DNA of 64,000 nt from Candidatus Puniceispirillum marinum IMCC1322 (GCF_000024465.1 NC_014010.1:1798001-1862000); one strand, 5' to 3'; numbered from the stretch's first letter, positions 38,389-49,793 are shown. Notes: a model not told the origin generated them from the letters alone. Numbers and translations are program-made.

Positions 38389-39342
38389 ATGTCGAACCAG
38401 TCGGCGGCGACAATTCAACAGCTTATCACCCAGCTTGCATGGCAGGCCGAAATGGGCGTTGATGAGGCATTTCTGGGCGCGGAAGCGCTGGCCATGCCAA
38501 AGGTCAAGCTGGATAAATATCTGCCATCGTCAATAGCGGCGGCACCGGAAGCCATTGCCACGACTCCAGATGATAGCGCGCGCCATTCGGCCAGTGTCAT
38601 GTCGGCACCAAAAGCTGCCACGCTTAGTGGTGCCATGCCGATGCAAACACCACCTATGCAAACACCACCTATGCAGACACCACCTATGCAGACACCACCT
38701 ATGCAGACACCACCAGCGCAAATATCGGGACCTGATGCGCCCGATCTGGCGGCGATTGGGTCATTAGCTGCATTGAAAGCTGGCTTGCTGGCCTTTGAAG
38801 GATGCGCGCTCAAACATACGGCAAGCAATCTGGTATTTGCCGATGGCAATCCTGGAGCCCGGCTGATGATTATCGGTGAAGCCCCCGGGCGCGATGAGGA
38901 TATGGTCGGTCTGCCCTTTGTCGGCGTATCAGGCCAGTTGCTTGATAAGATGCTGGCTTCGATCGGTCTTGACCGGTCGCATGTCTATATCGCCAATCTG
39001 TTGCCGTGGCGTCCGCCAGGCAACCGGACACCGACTACGGAAGAAACCGCGATGATGTTGCCATGGTTACGGCGGCATGTGCAGCTTGCCAATCCTGATT
39101 ATATTCTGATTCTGGGTGGGTCGGCGGCCAAAGCCGTACTTGATACCAAGGATGGCATTCTGAAATTACGAGGTCGCTGGCAGGATGTCGATTTTGGTGA
39201 CGCGATCACGCGCCCCACATTGGCCAGTCTGCATCCGGCTTATTTGCTGCGATCACCCGCGCAGAAGCGGCTTTCTTTTGCCGATATGCTGGCCGTCAAT
39301 TCCCGATTATCATCATCCCCATCCCCTTCCCCTAGCGATTAG
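38389..39342 (+). CDS. Uracil-DNA glycosylase, family 4-like, without Fe-S cysteines
   Basis: Repair glycosylase of about 317 aa. The catalytic domain occupies the last 200 residues: GEAPGRDEDMVGLPFVG, LLPWRPPGNRTPTTEE and the C-terminal LASLHPAYLLRSPAQK. Classical family-4 enzymes carry four Fe-S cysteines; here only FEGCALKHTASN keeps one, and the others are replaced (LPWRPPGNR instead of KCRPPGNR). The N-terminal 120 residues are low complexity with a MQTPP pentapeptide repeated five times (38638-38712). GAGGG precedes the ATG; it is followed 15 bp later by the transglycosylase gene. Confidence 0.9.
   Translation: MSNQSAATIQQLITQLAWQAEMGVDEAFLGAEALAMPKVKLDKYLPSSIAAAPEAIATTPDDSARHSASVMSAPKAATLSGAMPMQTPPMQTPPMQTPPMQTPPMQTPPAQISGPDAPDLAAIGSLAALKAGLLAFEGCALKHTASNLVFADGNPGARLMIIGEAPGRDEDMVGLPFVGVSGQLLDKMLASIGLDRSHVYIANLLPWRPPGNRTPTTEETAMMLPWLRRHVQLANPDYILILGGSAAKAVLDTKDGILKLRGRWQDVDFGDAITRPTLASLHPAYLLRSPAQKRLSFADMLAVNSRLSSSPSPSPSD
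38638..38712 (+). repeat. 15-bp in-frame repeat (MQTPP, 5 copies) in the UDG gene
   Basis: Unit ATGCAAACACCACCT, or with CAG for CAA, is repeated five times in frame, in the linker before the glycosylase domain. Two codon variants (CAA, CAG) show two expansion steps. Confidence 0.9.
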
Positions 39343-39357
39343 CAGGTAACTGATTTC

Positions 39358-41160
39358 ATGAACGCCTTTTTCAAAACCCGCATTCTGTGCCACTTAACAC
39401 GCCCGAACCGCACCCGCCTGTATCATGTCAGCCGCCGCCTTGTTCTGTTTGTGGCTTTGACGGTTATGGGAAGCCAAAGCGTGACGGCGACACAATTGCC
39501 AACACCGCTATCGGATTTTGACGTTGCGCTTTATGAACGGCTGTTTGCATTGCAACAGGCAGGCAAGATGAAACAGGCAACGCGCGAAATGGGGCGGCTT
39601 CGCGACCCGATATTGATGGGGCATCTATTATCGCAACGCTATCTGCATCCGACAGCGTGGCGGTCAACCTATAGTGAGTTAGCAAGCTGGCTTCGGCAAT
39701 ATAATGATCATCCTGATGCAAGCCGGATTTACTGGCTGGCCAAACGCCGCAAGGGTAACTCGCAAAAGGCACCAATTAAGCCCAAATCAGGCTATCTGAA
39801 TGGTTATGGTCAGGCTGGAAGCTATGGCTATCGTCCGATGATTCCGATGACAACAAAGGCGCGGGCGTCGATTTCGACAACGCGTAATATCGCGCGCAAG
39901 GTGCGCCGGTCGATCCGCAGTGGGTGGCCTACAGGCGCGGTCAATATCCTTAATAGCAAGGCCAATAAACGCTATCTGACAAAACAGGAAGAAGCCCAGC
40001 TTCGTGGTGAAGTGGCGCATGCCTATTTTATTTTCGGCTATGATGACAAAGCCATCCGGCAAGCCCGCTATGCGATTGGCGTTGGCCGTGAAAGCGCGAC
40101 CATGGCTTATTGGGCGGCTGGTCTGGCGTCATGGCGCAGTGGTCATTATGAAGATGCCGGGTTGTTTTTCCGTACCCTTGCCGGGTTTGAAAAGGTCTCT
40201 CCCGGGCTTCGCAGCAGTGCCGCGTTCTGGGCGCATCGGGTCGATATGCGGCAGGGACGATTCCAGAATGCGACGCAATATCTGGAAATCGCCGCCCGTG
40301 AACTGGATAGTTTCTATGGCGTGATTGCGCGCAAAGCGCTGGGTCAAAGCATGGATATTTCCTTTGATCTGCCAGCGGAACATCCCGGGTTCATGGCATG
40401 GCTGATAAGCCAGAAAGGCGGCCAGCGGGTGCTGGCATTATTGCAAATTGGGCGGCCACATGATGCGGCGCGAGAATTACGTTATTTATGGATGGATATG
40501 CCAGACCAATTCAAGCCAAGCGTGATGCGCTTAGCTGCCTTGCATAACATGCCTGGCCTGTCTTTCCGCGTTGGCGAAATTATCCGCAAGAATGGTGGCA
40601 AAAGCTGGTATGGGGCGCTGTATCCGCATCCAGAATTTGCCGATATCGACTTTACCGTGGATGAAGCGCTGGTCTGGGCGGTGTCGCGGCAGGAATCAGG
40701 CTTTAACCCGCGCGCCAAAAGCAGTGCCAAGGCATCGGGTCTGATGCAGCTCATGCCTCGGACGGCGGCGTTTATTGCGCGTGATCGCGGTTATCGCGAC
40801 CGCAAACGCAGCGAGCTTTTATTGCCAGAAGTCAATCTGGCGCTGGGGCAGAAATATATCCGGCATCTGCTGGATGAACGGATTATCGATAATTCGCTGG
40901 TACGTCTGCTGGCGGCCTATAATGGTGGGCCAGGCAATCTGAATAAATGGCTTCGTGAAGTCGATCATCAGGATGATATTTTTCTACTGGTTGAATCGAT
41001 GCCAGCGCGCGAAACACGCTATTATGTGAAAAATGTGGTGTCGAATCTGGCGATCTATCGGGCCCGCTTTGGCGAGGATGCGCCCGAATTAATGTCGCTT
41101 GCTATTGGTGACAAGGGCACCTATGTGCCCTTTGCCAAAACCGCACAGGTGGCCAAGTGA
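39358..41160 (+). CDS. Soluble lytic murein transglycosylase (SLT family)
   Basis: Periplasmic enzyme of 600 aa that cleaves peptidoglycan to 1,6-anhydro-muropeptides. An N-terminal signal-like segment (VLFVALTVMGSQSVTA) is followed by a large helical superdomain and a C-terminal SLT domain with catalytic Glu in VSRQESGFNPRAKS, then SGLMQLMP and LLAAYNGGPGNLNKWL. Architecture matches Slt70. It probably forms a unit with the UDG gene upstream and moaB/rnhB downstream. Confidence 0.92.
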   Translation: MNAFFKTRILCHLTRPNRTRLYHVSRRLVLFVALTVMGSQSVTATQLPTPLSDFDVALYERLFALQQAGKMKQATREMGRLRDPILMGHLLSQRYLHPTAWRSTYSELASWLRQYNDHPDASRIYWLAKRRKGNSQKAPIKPKSGYLNGYGQAGSYGYRPMIPMTTKARASISTTRNIARKVRRSIRSGWPTGAVNILNSKANKRYLTKQEEAQLRGEVAHAYFIFGYDDKAIRQARYAIGVGRESATMAYWAAGLASWRSGHYEDAGLFFRTLAGFEKVSPGLRSSAAFWAHRVDMRQGRFQNATQYLEIAARELDSFYGVIARKALGQSMDISFDLPAEHPGFMAWLISQKGGQRVLALLQIGRPHDAARELRYLWMDMPDQFKPSVMRLAALHNMPGLSFRVGEIIRKNGGKSWYGALYPHPEFADIDFTVDEALVWAVSRQESGFNPRAKSSAKASGLMQLMPRTAAFIARDRGYRDRKRSELLLPEVNLALGQKYIRHLLDERIIDNSLVRLLAAYNGGPGNLNKWLREVDHQDDIFLLVESMPARETRYYVKNVVSNLAIYRARFGEDAPELMSLAIGDKGTYVPFAKTAQVAK

Positions 41161-41220
41161 TGATACCGTTTGATGATACTGTTTGATTATGGGGCGCACG
41201 ACCGGATATGAGGAAAAGAC

Positions 41221-41781
41221 ATGACCGGAGATGATAAGCGTATCGATGCCTCGGTGCCGTTTGTGGCGGTTAATATCGCGATTCTGACAGTTTCGGATTC
41301 GCGTAGTCTTGCCGATGATAAATCGGGTGATCTGCTGGCCGCGCGCGCGCAAGGCGACGGTCATCATCTGGCGGATCGCGCCCTTGTGACCGATGATTTT
41401 GCGGCAATTACCAGCCAGCTGACGCAATGGATTGCGGCACCGAATATTGATGTGGTGATTTCAACAGGCGGTACCGGCCTGACCGGACGCGATGGCACAC
41501 CAGAAGCGTTCCGCGCAGTCTTTGACAAGGAAATCGAAGGCTTTGGCGAGATTTTCCGGCTGGTCTCTTTTGACAAGATCGGCACCTCGACGATTCAGTC
41601 ACGCGCGGTTGGCGGCGTGGCCAAAGGCACCTATCTGTTTGCCTTGCCCGGATCATCATCAGCCTGCCGCGATGGCTGGGACGAGATTTTGCGCTATCAG
41701 CTCGATATCCGGCATAAGCCGTGTAATTTTGTCGAGATCATGCCGCGCTTACGTGAAGCGGTTGACCAAAGGCGCGTCTAA
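41221..41781 (+). CDS. moaB: Molybdenum cofactor biosynthesis protein MoaB/MogA family
   Basis: Protein of 186 aa with the molybdopterin-binding fold: NIAILTVSDSRSL at the N-terminus, VVISTGGTGLTGRDGTPEAF and FALPGSSSACRDGWDEIL. MoaB/MogA adenylylates molybdopterin before metal insertion. No other moa or moe genes are in the window. Its stop shares one base with the rnhB start. Confidence 0.92.
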   Translation: MTGDDKRIDASVPFVAVNIAILTVSDSRSLADDKSGDLLAARAQGDGHHLADRALVTDDFAAITSQLTQWIAAPNIDVVISTGGTGLTGRDGTPEAFRAVFDKEIEGFGEIFRLVSFDKIGTSTIQSRAVGGVAKGTYLFALPGSSSACRDGWDEILRYQLDIRHKPCNFVEIMPRLREAVDQRRV

Positions 41782-42473
41782 TGCCGCCGCGCCCACGCCC
41801 TGATGCGGCCGATCCCGATTTGTCGCGTGAACAAGCGTTTGAGGGGTTGACGATCGGTATTGACGAGGCAGGACGTGGCCCCTGGGCGGGGCCGGTGACG
41901 GTGGCGGCGGTCTGGCTTGATCCAAAGTGTTATGATGATTTGCCTGCCGGTCTGGATGATTCAAAAAAATTGAAAGCAGACAAACGTGCCGCGCTTTATG
42001 ATGCGCTGACCACGAATACACATATATATAGCGTCATATCGGTACCGCCCGCGATAATCGATGCCGGTAATATTCTGCAAGTGACGTTGCAGGCGATGCA
42101 TGATTGCGCAGAGGATCTGGCAGGCCAGCTTGCCCAAGCGGGATATAAATCAGCCCTTCACATGCTGGTTGATGGGTCGATCATGCCGCCGATACCCGCG
42201 CCGCCGGTTGATGGTGGCCTGTTCACTGGCGAAGCGGTGATTGGCGGTGACGGGCTGTCATTATCGATTGCCGCGGCCTCGATCATTGCCAAGCATACGC
42301 GTGATGGCATTATGACCGAACTCGATGCCGCCTATCCGGGCTATGGCTGGGCGACGAATATGGGCTATGGCACCAAGGCGCATCAGGAAGGGCTGGCAAC
42401 ATTGGGGGTGACGCCGCATCACCGCAAAAGCTATAAGCCAGTGAAACGCTATCTGGATGAGCAAACAGGCTGA
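41781..42473 (+). CDS. rnhB: Ribonuclease HII
   Basis: Endonuclease of 230 aa removing ribonucleotides from DNA-RNA hybrids. The active site is at GIDEAGRGPWAGPVTVAAV and later LVDGS, with SIAAASIIAKHTRD and the C-terminal GYGTKAHQEGLATLGVTPHHRKSY. The first 20 residues are a proline/aspartate-rich extension. It is translationally coupled to moaB. In Alphaproteobacteria rnhB usually stands directly before ccrM, as here. Confidence 0.95.
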   Translation: MPPRPRPDAADPDLSREQAFEGLTIGIDEAGRGPWAGPVTVAAVWLDPKCYDDLPAGLDDSKKLKADKRAALYDALTTNTHIYSVISVPPAIIDAGNILQVTLQAMHDCAEDLAGQLAQAGYKSALHMLVDGSIMPPIPAPPVDGGLFTGEAVIGGDGLSLSIAAASIIAKHTRDGIMTELDAAYPGYGWATNMGYGTKAHQEGLATLGVTPHHRKSYKPVKRYLDEQTG

Positions 42474-42625
42474 CGGCTTTGGCTTTGACGCTGCTTTGCG
42501 GCAAATATAGACCCAACACAGCCGCCTAGTTTCGCCAGAATAGCATTTTGAGCCATTTTCAGTTGCGCGCGCACCACTAGATACAAGGTCTGTGCGTAGA
42601 TAAGCCACAATATATAGTTGCGACT

Positions 42626-42671
42626 TTAAGAAACTTTCTTAAGTTGTTGACTTATATTGATTCTGTGATTC
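42626..42671 (+). promoter_or_regulatory. Palindrome and paired GANTC sites upstream of ccrM
   Basis: The 17-bp palindrome TTAAGAAACTTTCTTAA is at 42626-42642; TTGACT follows at 42647-42652. Two GATTC sites, the CcrM target, are at 42659-42663 and 42667-42671, about 105 bp before the ccrM start. The two TTAA halves are spaced by 9, not the 7 of a CtrA box. In Caulobacter, GANTC sites in the ccrM promoter reduce transcription when fully methylated. Confidence 0.55.
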
Positions 42672-42759
42672 TTTTAGACATCAAGAGGCGCCAAATTGGC
42701 GTGGAAAATGCAAATGAATAGGAGTTTGGCCAAGGGTTTGGCCAGTGATTGGTTAGTAA

Positions 42760-43863
<1,104 letters not shown>

Positions 43864-43882
43864 ATAGCTGGCTTTAGACTAT

Positions 43883-43954
43883 ATATCTGATAAGAATCGG
43901 ATATCTGATAAGAATTGGATGGCTGATAAGAAACGGATGGCTGATAGGTATGGT
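43883..43954. repeat. 18-bp degenerate tandem repeat, 4 copies, between ccrM and apt
   Basis: Units of type ATATCTGATAAGAATCGG start at 43883, 43901, 43919 and 43937 and become progressively diverged (ATGGCTGATAAGAAACGG, ATGGCTGATAGGTATGG). The array fills the gap between two convergent genes. It contains GAATC, a GANTC site, in the first copy. Confidence 0.8.
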
Positions 43955-43973
43955 CTAGCTGATCGGTATGGCG

Positions 43974-44492
43974 CTAGAATTCGTAGCTTTGAAGCGATGC
44001 GACAGGAAAAGACAGCTTTTCGCGGGCTTTCAGACCGGTAAGCTCAATCAGACATACGGCGCCAGTCACAGTGCCGCCAGCCATGCTGATCAGATCCCTT
44101 GCCGCCAATAGGGTGCCGCCAGTGGCGAGTAGATCGTCGCAGAGAACAATGTTCTTGCCAGCGATGTTACGATCATGCTGAAGCGCCAATGTGGCATTAT
44201 CATATTCAAGCGCATAGGTGCTTTGATATAGCGTCCCGGGCAATTTGCCAGCTTTGCGAATCATCACGACACCGCAATCAAACCGGGTAGCAATCGGTAC
44301 CGAAAACAGAAAGCCGCGCGCATCAATGCCAGCGATAAGGTCAGGCTGCATTGGCGCGGCAAGATCGCATAAGGCGTCGGTTGCCTGTTTTAGAATGCGG
44401 GGGTCTTCAAGCGCCGGACTTATATCGTAAAAGGTGATGCCCTGTTTCGGGAAGCCCGGCGTCTTTGAAATATACGGATCGAGATTAAGCAT
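43974..44492 (-). CDS. apt: Adenine phosphoribosyltransferase
   Basis: Purine-salvage enzyme of about 172 aa. The N-terminus [20 protein letters not shown] and the PRPP-binding motif [18 protein letters not shown] are diagnostic; [15 protein letters not shown] is also conserved. A GTG at 44504 is in frame, but the ATG at 44492 (MLNLDPYI) fits better. Either start overlaps the 3' end of the malate synthase gene by a few bases, so the two are coupled. Confidence 0.95.
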   Translation of the reverse strand: MLNLDPYISKTPGFPKQGITFYDISPALEDPRILKQATDALCDLAAPMQPDLIAGIDARGFLFSVPIATRFDCGVVMIRKAGKLPGTLYQSTYALEYDNATLALQHDRNIAGKNIVLCDDLLATGGTLLAARDLISMAGGTVTGAVCLIELTGLKAREKLSFPVASLQSYEF

Positions 44493-46659
44493 CTGCCCGA
44501 TCACTTAGTTTCTTTTCAAGGCGGCGGCGATGCAATACCGGCTCGGTATAGCCCGAAGGCTGTTCGCGCCCCTGAAATACCAGATCACAGGCAGCTTTGA
44601 AAGCGATCGAATTGTCAAAATTGCCCGCCATTGGCGTATAGGCCGGATCGCCTGCATTTTGCTGATCGACGATGGCGGCCATTTCCTGCATTACCTCCAT
44701 CACCAGCGCATCGTCACAAATGCCATGATGTAGCCAGTTGCTCATATGCTGGGATGAAATGCGCAAGGTTGCGCGGTCTTCCATCAGGCCGACATCATGG
44801 ATATCGGGCACTTTTGAACAGCCAACGCCCTGATCGATCCAGCGCACAACATAGCCAAGAATGCCCTGGGCGTTATTGCGCAGTTCCTGACGGATATCAT
44901 CAGCAGACCAGTTTGGTCTTGTGCTGATCGGGATCGACAGAATATCGGCGCGTTTGGCAGGTTCGCGTGTTGCCAGTTTAGCTTGCTGTTCGGCGACATT
45001 GACCTGATGATAATGCAATGCGTGTAAAGTAGCGGCGGTGGGTGATGGCACCCATGCACAATTTGCCCCCGCCATCGGATGACCGATTTTCTGTTCCATC
45101 ATGGCGGCCATCATATCGGGCATTGCCCACATGCCCTTGCCAATCTGGCCACGTCCACCCAAGCCGCAGGCAAGGCCGATATCGACATTCCAGTTTTCAT
45201 AGGCGGCGATCCATGGCGCCGCTTTCATATCGCTTTTGCGGATCATCGGACCGGCATTCATCGAGGTGTGAATCTCGTCACCGGTGCGGTCGAGGAAACC
45301 GGTATTAATAAAGACAACCCGGTTTTTGGCGGCATTGATGCAGGCTTTGAGATTGACCGTTGTACGGCGTTCCTCATCCATGATGCCCATTTTGATGGTG
45401 AAAGGCGGCAATCCCAGCACATCTTCAACCGCGGCGAAAATATCATTGGCAAAGGCGACTTCTTCGGGCCCGTGCATTTTCGGCTTCACGATATAAACCG
45501 ATCCAGCGACCGAATTGCGACGTGCCTGCAAATCTGACATGGCGGCGGCAACGGTGATAAAGGCATCCATGATGCCTTCCGGAATTTCACTGCCGTCAGA
45601 CAGCATGATCGCCGGATTGGTCATCAGATGGCCGACATTACGCACCAGCATCAATGCGCGTCCGCGCAGGCTGGCGCTTTCGCCATTGGCGGTGACATAG
45701 TCGATATCATTATTCAGTTTGCGGACGATGGTCTTGCCGCCCTTTTCAAAGGTGTCTTGAAGGCTACCATTCATCAGGCCGTACCAGTTGCTGTAGGCAA
45801 CAACTTTATCTTCGGCATCGACAGCGGCGATTGAATCTTCACAATCCATGATCGTTGATAAGGCGGACTCGCCGCGCACATCATTGATGGATGCCGGATC
45901 ATCCTGACCAATGACGCCATCGGCATCGATCATGATCTGGAAATGCAAACCGTTATTGCACAGAATGACCGATGAAGGGGTTGCCGGATCGCCAGTATAG
46001 CCAGCAAAGCCAGCCTTATTAGCAAGCTGGGTTGAGGCGCCCGAGGTAAGCGTTATGTCAAACGCGCCATTGGTGATCACCAGACGTGTGACATCAGACC
46101 ATGAACCAGACGCCAAAGGCACGGCATCATCAAGCACCTTGCGCACATAGGCGATGACCTTTGCCCCGCGCAGGGGGTTGTAGGCCTTGGTTATGCCATC
46201 TTTGTCATCATGCGGGATCACGTCAGTACCATATAGGGCATCATAAAGGCTGCCCCAGCGGGCATTCGCCGCGTTCAACGCGTAGCGGGCATTGGTGATC
46301 GGCACGACCAGCTGTGGCCCAGCGATAGATGCGATTTCGGCATCGACATTCGTGGTTTCAACCTGAAAATCGGCGACCTCTGGCACAAGATAGCCAATAT
46401 CACGCAGAAAGGTCTCATAGGCAGTTGCATCAATAGCACTGCCAGCATGCGTATTATGCCAGGCGTCAATCTGGGTTTGAATCGATTCGCGCTTGGCAAG
46501 CAATGCCCGATTACGTGGTGCCAATTCATGAACCGCCTTGTCAAAGCCAGACCAGAAGGCATCAGGTGTCATCAGCCCCTGCTCGGTCAGCATGGTATTT
46601 ACAAATTGATAAAGCGGGCTGGCAATCGAAAGATGTCCATGCGTATCAAAGGCGATCAT
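44485..46659 (-). CDS. glcB: Malate synthase G
   Basis: Glyoxylate-shunt enzyme of about 724 aa condensing glyoxylate and acetyl-CoA. Features include [16 protein letters not shown], the catalytic-barrel part [38 protein letters not shown] and the C-terminal [26 protein letters not shown]. The open frame reaches 46773, but GGAG six bases before the ATG at 46659 (MIAFDTHG) gives the exact family length. Isocitrate lyase is not in this window. Confidence 0.96.
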   Translation of the reverse strand: MIAFDTHGHLSIASPLYQFVNTMLTEQGLMTPDAFWSGFDKAVHELAPRNRALLAKRESIQTQIDAWHNTHAGSAIDATAYETFLRDIGYLVPEVADFQVETTNVDAEIASIAGPQLVVPITNARYALNAANARWGSLYDALYGTDVIPHDDKDGITKAYNPLRGAKVIAYVRKVLDDAVPLASGSWSDVTRLVITNGAFDITLTSGASTQLANKAGFAGYTGDPATPSSVILCNNGLHFQIMIDADGVIGQDDPASINDVRGESALSTIMDCEDSIAAVDAEDKVVAYSNWYGLMNGSLQDTFEKGGKTIVRKLNNDIDYVTANGESASLRGRALMLVRNVGHLMTNPAIMLSDGSEIPEGIMDAFITVAAAMSDLQARRNSVAGSVYIVKPKMHGPEEVAFANDIFAAVEDVLGLPPFTIKMGIMDEERRTTVNLKACINAAKNRVVFINTGFLDRTGDEIHTSMNAGPMIRKSDMKAAPWIAAYENWNVDIGLACGLGGRGQIGKGMWAMPDMMAAMMEQKIGHPMAGANCAWVPSPTAATLHALHYHQVNVAEQQAKLATREPAKRADILSIPISTRPNWSADDIRQELRNNAQGILGYVVRWIDQGVGCSKVPDIHDVGLMEDRATLRISSQHMSNWLHHGICDDALVMEVMQEMAAIVDQQNAGDPAYTPMAGNFDNSIAFKAACDLVFQGREQPSGYTEPVLHRRRLEKKLSDRADA

Positions 46660-46862
46660 CATTATCTCCACATAGAAAGGACAGGTGAAAACAAATGTGC
46701 GGTTGCGACCAAAGCGGCGCATCATAGCGTATCCTGTTTGCCATCTGATAGGATAGATTGAGGAAAATATCAATGCCTGCTTGTCTGGTTTGATGGATAA
46801 AAGGCATTAGGCCGTTTTTGGTCATCGGCCATGCAGACGCCAAGACAGAAATGTGTCCCAGA

Positions 46863-48254
46863 TTAAATTTTGACCGTCAGATCGGCATGATCCAGTGTTT
46901 CACGCAGATCAGCAATCAAACTATCAAGTGCGGTCTGGCTTGACCCTTCGGCGCGGGCAACAAGTGCCGCTTCGGTGTTCGAGGCGCGCACCAACCACCA
47001 GCCCGACGCGCTGCGCACACGCACACCATCGACAAGCGAGATGTTCGACATATCATCGCTGCCAAAGCGGGTGCGGGCAAAGCTGGCCAGCGCATCCATT
47101 GCGGCGAATTTTTTCGAATCATCGCATTCTATGCGCAATTCGGGGGTCGCAAATTGCGGTGGCAAGCTATCCATGAAAGCGGTGATCGTCTGGCCTGTGC
47201 GGTGCATCTGGCTGAGCACGCGCAAGGCAACATAGATGGCATCATCAAAGCCGAAATAATCATCCTTGATAAAGATATGGCCGGACATTTCACCTGCCAG
47301 TGGCACATCAAGCTCGGCCATCCGCTTTTTCATATGGCTATGGCCGGTTTTCCAGATTTGCGCATCTGCGCCAGTGGCGGCGATCAGCGACATGGCCATA
47401 TCGGATGATTTGACATCAAGCAACATCGGCCGGCCTTTATGTTTCGGGGCAATATCCAAGGCCAGATAGGCGGTCAGAAGGTCGCCTGGCACCTGTCTGC
47501 CTTTGGCATCGATAAGGCCAATCCGGTCGCCATCGCCATCAAAGCCAATGCCCAGATCGGCATCATGTTCCGCCACCGCGTCGCGGAGCATATCCAAGGT
47601 TTCCGGATCAACCGGATTCGGGTGATGGTTCGGAAAGGTACCATCAATCTCGGCAAACAGCACATGATGGGTACCACTAAGCTGGCGGGTAAGCGCATCG
47701 GTCACTTCGCCGCTTGCTCCATTACCACAATCCCAGACCGCCGTTACCGCGCCGATATCAGCGCCTTGCAAAATACGCGCGACATAATCATCAAAGATGG
47801 ATGTTTGACTGCGTTGACCCCCCGCATGACGATCAGGCCCTTTTGCGCTGACAGCGCCAAGATGGTTGATATCTTCGCCAAAAAATACCGCCCCGCCCAT
47901 AATCATTTTGAAACCGTTATGCGTCGGGGGATTATGACTGCCAGTGACCTGAATCGCGGCGTTGGTGGCCAGCGCCTCATTGGCATAATACAGCATCGGT
48001 GTGGGTCCGCATCCAATATCGAAAACCGTTGCCCCGCCTGCAACAAGCCCGTCGATCAGATGGTTGGCCAGAGCTGGTGATGAGAGCCGCCCATCACGCC
48101 CAACGGCAATGCGCTTGTCCAGACCGCGCATATCCATGCAGGCGGTAAAAGCCAGACCGATGGCAAAGGCATCAGCATCCGTCAGCGTATGTTCATAAAT
48201 GCCGCGAATGTCATAGGCACGCAGAATCGATGGATCAAAATGATGTGCGGACAT
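46863..48254 (-). CDS. Phosphomannomutase/phosphoglucomutase
   Basis: Alpha-D-phosphohexomutase of 463 aa. The N-terminus FDPSILRAYDIRGIYEHTL, the phospho-serine loop VTGSHNPPTHNGFKM, the metal loop IGFDGDGDRIG and the sugar loop LAGEMSGHIF are all present. The type matches AlgC/ManB-like dual enzymes. Its ATG lies directly against the galU stop (48254/48255), so both are in one operon supplying hexose-1-phosphates for polysaccharide or LPS. Confidence 0.93.
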   Translation of the reverse strand: MSAHHFDPSILRAYDIRGIYEHTLTDADAFAIGLAFTACMDMRGLDKRIAVGRDGRLSSPALANHLIDGLVAGGATVFDIGCGPTPMLYYANEALATNAAIQVTGSHNPPTHNGFKMIMGGAVFFGEDINHLGAVSAKGPDRHAGGQRSQTSIFDDYVARILQGADIGAVTAVWDCGNGASGEVTDALTRQLSGTHHVLFAEIDGTFPNHHPNPVDPETLDMLRDAVAEHDADLGIGFDGDGDRIGLIDAKGRQVPGDLLTAYLALDIAPKHKGRPMLLDVKSSDMAMSLIAATGADAQIWKTGHSHMKKRMAELDVPLAGEMSGHIFIKDDYFGFDDAIYVALRVLSQMHRTGQTITAFMDSLPPQFATPELRIECDDSKKFAAMDALASFARTRFGSDDMSNISLVDGVRVRSASGWWLVRASNTEAALVARAEGSSQTALDSLIADLRETLDHADLTVKI

Positions 48255-49115
48255 TTAAATACTTTCTTTTACCCATTGGCGTAAATCATCGGCCATATCA
48301 GGCCGTTCAAGCGCAAAGGCGATATTGGCCTGCAAAAATCCCAGCTTTGATCCGCAATCAAAACGCTGACCCGAAAAGCGCAAACCAGTGAAAGGGGCTT
48401 TGCCAATCTGTTTTGCCAGCGCGTCGGTGAGCTGGATTTCATTACCCGCCCCACGTTCCTGGGTGGCTAATGTGGCAAAAACCTCGGGCTGAATGATATA
48501 GCGCCCAACCACGGCCAGCGTCGAGGGTGCCAGATCGGGGGCTGGCTTTTCGACAAGTCCATGTACGTCGATAGAGGTGCCGTTGACTTGGCCTGGCGTT
48601 ACAATACCATATGATGCCGTTTGCGATGCAGGCACATCCATGACCGCAACCATATTACCGCCGCCGGTGCTGTCATAGGCGGCAACCATTTCGGCAAGGC
48701 AGCTTTTGCCCAGAATAAGATCGTCGGCAAGGATGATCGCCACTGGTTCGTCCTTGATGATGTGGCGCGCGCACCAGACAGCATGGCCTAGACCGGCTGG
48801 TTCCTGTTGCCGGACATAGATGACCGATCCAGGATCGCGCATCATGTTATGAACGGTGGCCAGCGCCTGATCCTTGCCGCGGGCTTTCAATGTTGTTTCG
48901 AGTTCGACACTATGATCGAAATGATCTTCGATGGCGGTCTTGTTGCGACCTGTCACGAAGATAAATTCTTCGATGCCAGCCTCGATGGCCTCTTCAACCG
49001 CATATTGAATAAGTGGCTTGTCAACGATTGGCAACATTTCTTTAGGAAGCGCCTTGGTTGCTGGCAGAAACCGTGTGCCAAGTCCGCCGACAGGAAAAAT
49101 GGCTTTTTTAACCAT
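48255..49115 (-). CDS. galU: UTP--glucose-1-phosphate uridylyltransferase
   Basis: Nucleotidyltransferase of about 286 aa making UDP-glucose. The signature FPVGGLGTRFLPATKALPKE is at the N-terminus; PLIQYAVEEAIEAGIEEFIFVTGR and VIILADDLILG-like AIILADDLILG follow. AAGGA precedes the ATG at 49115; the frame is open to 49142. Together with the mutase and the nearby ugd it forms a route to UDP-glucose and UDP-glucuronate. Confidence 0.95.
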   Translation of the reverse strand: MVKKAIFPVGGLGTRFLPATKALPKEMLPIVDKPLIQYAVEEAIEAGIEEFIFVTGRNKTAIEDHFDHSVELETTLKARGKDQALATVHNMMRDPGSVIYVRQQEPAGLGHAVWCARHIIKDEPVAIILADDLILGKSCLAEMVAAYDSTGGGNMVAVMDVPASQTASYGIVTPGQVNGTSIDVHGLVEKPAPDLAPSTLAVVGRYIIQPEVFATLATQERGAGNEIQLTDALAKQIGKAPFTGLRFSGQRFDCGSKLGFLQANIAFALERPDMADDLRQWVKESI

Positions 49116-49205
49116 GTGCTGTCCTTTTTGCCTATCCATCATTGATCCTTATCAAGTATAGGTTCATAACTGAATTAGCAAGTAACAGATTGAGAAGTTG
49201 CCTAA

Positions 49206-49793
49206 ATGGCCTATCCAACCGGAACAGATATCAAAGCCGTGCTTCTTGAATCAGCAGCGGTGAAAACAGCAACAGCCAATATGTATGCGGATGCGGTTAT
49301 TGACGCCGCACTGATGATCGCTGATACCCTAGCACAAGGCGGTAAGCTGATGCTGTGCGGGAATGGTGGTTCGGCTGGCGATGCCCAGCATATCGCCGCT
49401 GAATTTGTGGCAACGCTTGATCATCGCCGCCCGCGTGGCGGGTTGGCGGCGTTGGCACTGACCACGGATACGTCTTTTATCACCGCCTATGCGAATGATT
49501 TCGGTTTTGAAGGTATTTTTCAACGGCAGGTCGAAGCGCTGGGGCGTGAGGGTGATGTGTTGCTTGGTATTTCAACCAGCGGCAATTCGGCGAATGTGGC
49601 GGCGGCTATGGACAGTGCGCGCGGATCAGGCATCAAGACCATTGGCTTTACCGGCGAAGGCGGCGGCAAGCTGGCCCCGCTTAGCGATATGCTGTTTGCC
49701 GTGCCAAGCAGAAAAACCATGCATATCCAGGAAGCACATATTGCGCTGGGGCATGTACTGACGATGGCGGTTGAGCAGATTATGGGCTATTAA
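49206..49793 (+). CDS. gmhA: Phosphoheptose isomerase (SIS domain)
   Basis: SIS-domain protein of 195 aa. Features: LMLCGNGGSAGDAQHIAAEFVATLDHRRPRGGLAALALTTD, VLLGISTSGNSANV and the C-terminal histidine region IQEAHIALGHVL. GmhA converts sedoheptulose-7-phosphate to heptose-7-phosphate for LPS inner core. DiaA is a paralogue with similar sequence, but the catalytic His/Glu pattern favours GmhA. It diverges from galU and precedes ugd. Confidence 0.9.
   Translation: MAYPTGTDIKAVLLESAAVKTATANMYADAVIDAALMIADTLAQGGKLMLCGNGGSAGDAQHIAAEFVATLDHRRPRGGLAALALTTDTSFITAYANDFGFEGIFQRQVEALGREGDVLLGISTSGNSANVAAAMDSARGSGIKTIGFTGEGGGKLAPLSDMLFAVPSRKTMHIQEAHIALGHVLTMAVEQIMGY

Noticed and set aside
38415-38849. 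Minus-strand 144-codon frame with repeated GGVCI units
   Set aside because: Antisense shadow of the MQTPP repeat in the UDG gene.
42626-42642. CtrA-binding site upstream of ccrM
   Set aside because: TTAA halves are 9 bp apart rather than 7; kept only as a palindrome.
49206-49793. DiaA, regulator of DnaA, instead of GmhA
   Set aside because: Location is in a sugar-nucleotide block and the HIQEAHIALGHVL end fits the isomerase; DiaA would be expected in a different context.
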